Assembly: GCA_046710535.1 (NCBI GenBank)
Contig: JBKEHH010000014.1
Coordinates: 1-64,000 of the forward strand
DNA length: 64,000 nucleotides
DNA from: CAWVSB01 sp046710535
Lineage (GTDB): Bacteria; Pseudomonadota; Gammaproteobacteria; Pseudomonadales; CAWVSB01
Direction of reading: 5' to 3'
The translations under genes were made by a program, and so were the position numbers. The notes under the pieces were generated by a model that did not search any database, was not told the DNA's origin, and saw nothing but the letters and a program-made list of their open reading frames with translations. Positions 63,524-64,000 of the stretch are shown piece by piece; the stretch's first letter is position 1, and each line of letters opens with the position of its first letter.

Positions 63524-64000
63524 ATCAATCTCTCCTTGAAGTGAAGAGCAAGTGTATGGGTCGTACCAAAAGTAGCAATGTGCTGTTTATACTCTATTTG
63601 TCTAAAGATTATTTTTTTCAGAACTTGCTAACATTTCATTCCATTTTATATTACTAAATAATTTACTAGCTTGCTTATCTGAGCGAGAAATCAAGCAGCG
63701 CTAGACTACTAAATATATTTGTTGTGCCAAGGAACAAAGCCTATGGTTTGTAATTGAGTTTGTGAAATGGGCTGAGTAATTGTTGAAAGCGTTTTACTAA
63801 CACCAGCTTTGCCAGCTAATTTCCTCATTAGAGTTATATAGGGAATGTCTAAAGAAAGGCATAACAATTACGCCAGGGTCTTTATTTACATCGCAAGGTA
63901 ATTACCTGAATTTTTACAGCTTAGCTACGCACATCCATGGAATGCTCAGCGAACAGATGGACGACCAAGCTAAGTATCTATACTAAAATCAATATTTAAG
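63524..64000. other. Right-end intergenic region, possibly with a gene remnant
   Basis: 477 bases with no clear gene. On the minus strand a short frame at 63709-63850 (DIPYITLMRKLAGKAGVSKTL, ending FVPWHNKYI) looks like a C-terminal protein fragment, and another frame just upstream reads NKDPGVIVMPFF. Together they could be a decayed gene with a frameshift, but this is too weak to name. The window ends before its context can be seen. Confidence 0.3.

Noticed and set aside
1..64000. tRNA, rRNA, CRISPR, integrase or intact insertion sequence
   Set aside because: Scanning both strands by eye showed no cloverleaf, repeat array or transposase; short or divergent ones cannot be excluded.

Overview
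The window looks like chromosomal DNA of a marine-type gammaproteobacterium of moderate-to-low G+C. The strongest pointer is the gene order mltD, gloB, SAM methyltransferase, rnhA, dnaQ (32.1-36.5 kb), which is the classical gammaproteobacterial arrangement. The background of SDRs, GSTs, amidohydrolases, a TonB receptor, NhaB/NhaC-type antiporters and RND efflux also fits an oligotrophic or aerobic marine gammaproteobacterium, for example around Spongiibacteraceae/BD1-7; that finer placement is an inference. I see no rRNA, tRNA, CRISPR array, intact insertion sequence or prophage.

Layout. 0-8.6 kb: small secreted and membrane proteins, a broken DUF3313 lipoprotein, a DapB-like oxidoreductase, a small inverted-repeat element, DUF1330 and DUF1772 proteins, an extended GST-like protein, an SDR, a LEA-2 lipoprotein and a Tat-exported amidohydrolase. 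8.9-16.1 kb: a molybdopterin oxidoreductase, NhaC, a 2OG-Fe(II) oxygenase, an N-acyl-D-amino-acid deacylase-like enzyme and an unknown protein. 16.2-23.4 kb: a decay zone, in which most genes are broken (unknown secreted protein, a partial paralogue, an SPFH operon, a thioesterase, MtfA, an SRPBCC protein) around an intact HupE/UreJ protein with a poly-Gln/His tail and an exported SDR. 23.5-24.9 kb: a short Rho paralogue without the RNA-binding domain, and a thioesterase.

24.9-32.0 kb (minus strand): a compact oligopeptide-uptake operon, in transcription order M3 peptidase lipoprotein, OppA, OppB, OppC and a fused OppD-OppF ATPase. 32.1-36.5 kb: the mltD-gloB-methyltransferase-rnhA-dnaQ housekeeping locus. 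36.6-38.0 kb: a broken nhaB. 38.2-44.1 kb: a membrane protein, SohB, a small periplasmic protein, an FAD flavoprotein and a TonB receptor. 44.2-48.6 kb: an RND pump with its adaptor. 48.8-52.2 kb: a K+-channel-like protein, Sat and CysC (sulfate activation) and a LysR regulator. 52.3-54.8 kb: a nitronate monooxygenase-like enzyme, a GST and an SDR in one operon. 54.8-56.7 kb: relic of a polyamine-binding protein plus membrane sensor pair. 56.8-60.3 kb: GreA/B-like factor, patatin, DEDD exonuclease and SpoU methyltransferase. 60.4-64.0 kb: a DUF3081 gene and its decayed paralogue either side of a lipoprotein hydrolase, then an unknown exported protein.

The dominant theme is gene decay: at least ten loci carry in-frame stops, single-base changes in homopolymer runs, a 7-bp tandem duplication or internal deletions, while long neighbouring genes are intact. 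No intact novel multi-gene system is obvious. The most unusual items are the truncated Rho-like ATPase, the NspS/MbaA-like sensory relic, and two reading frames (DUF3313 and a thioesterase) interrupted only by amber codons.
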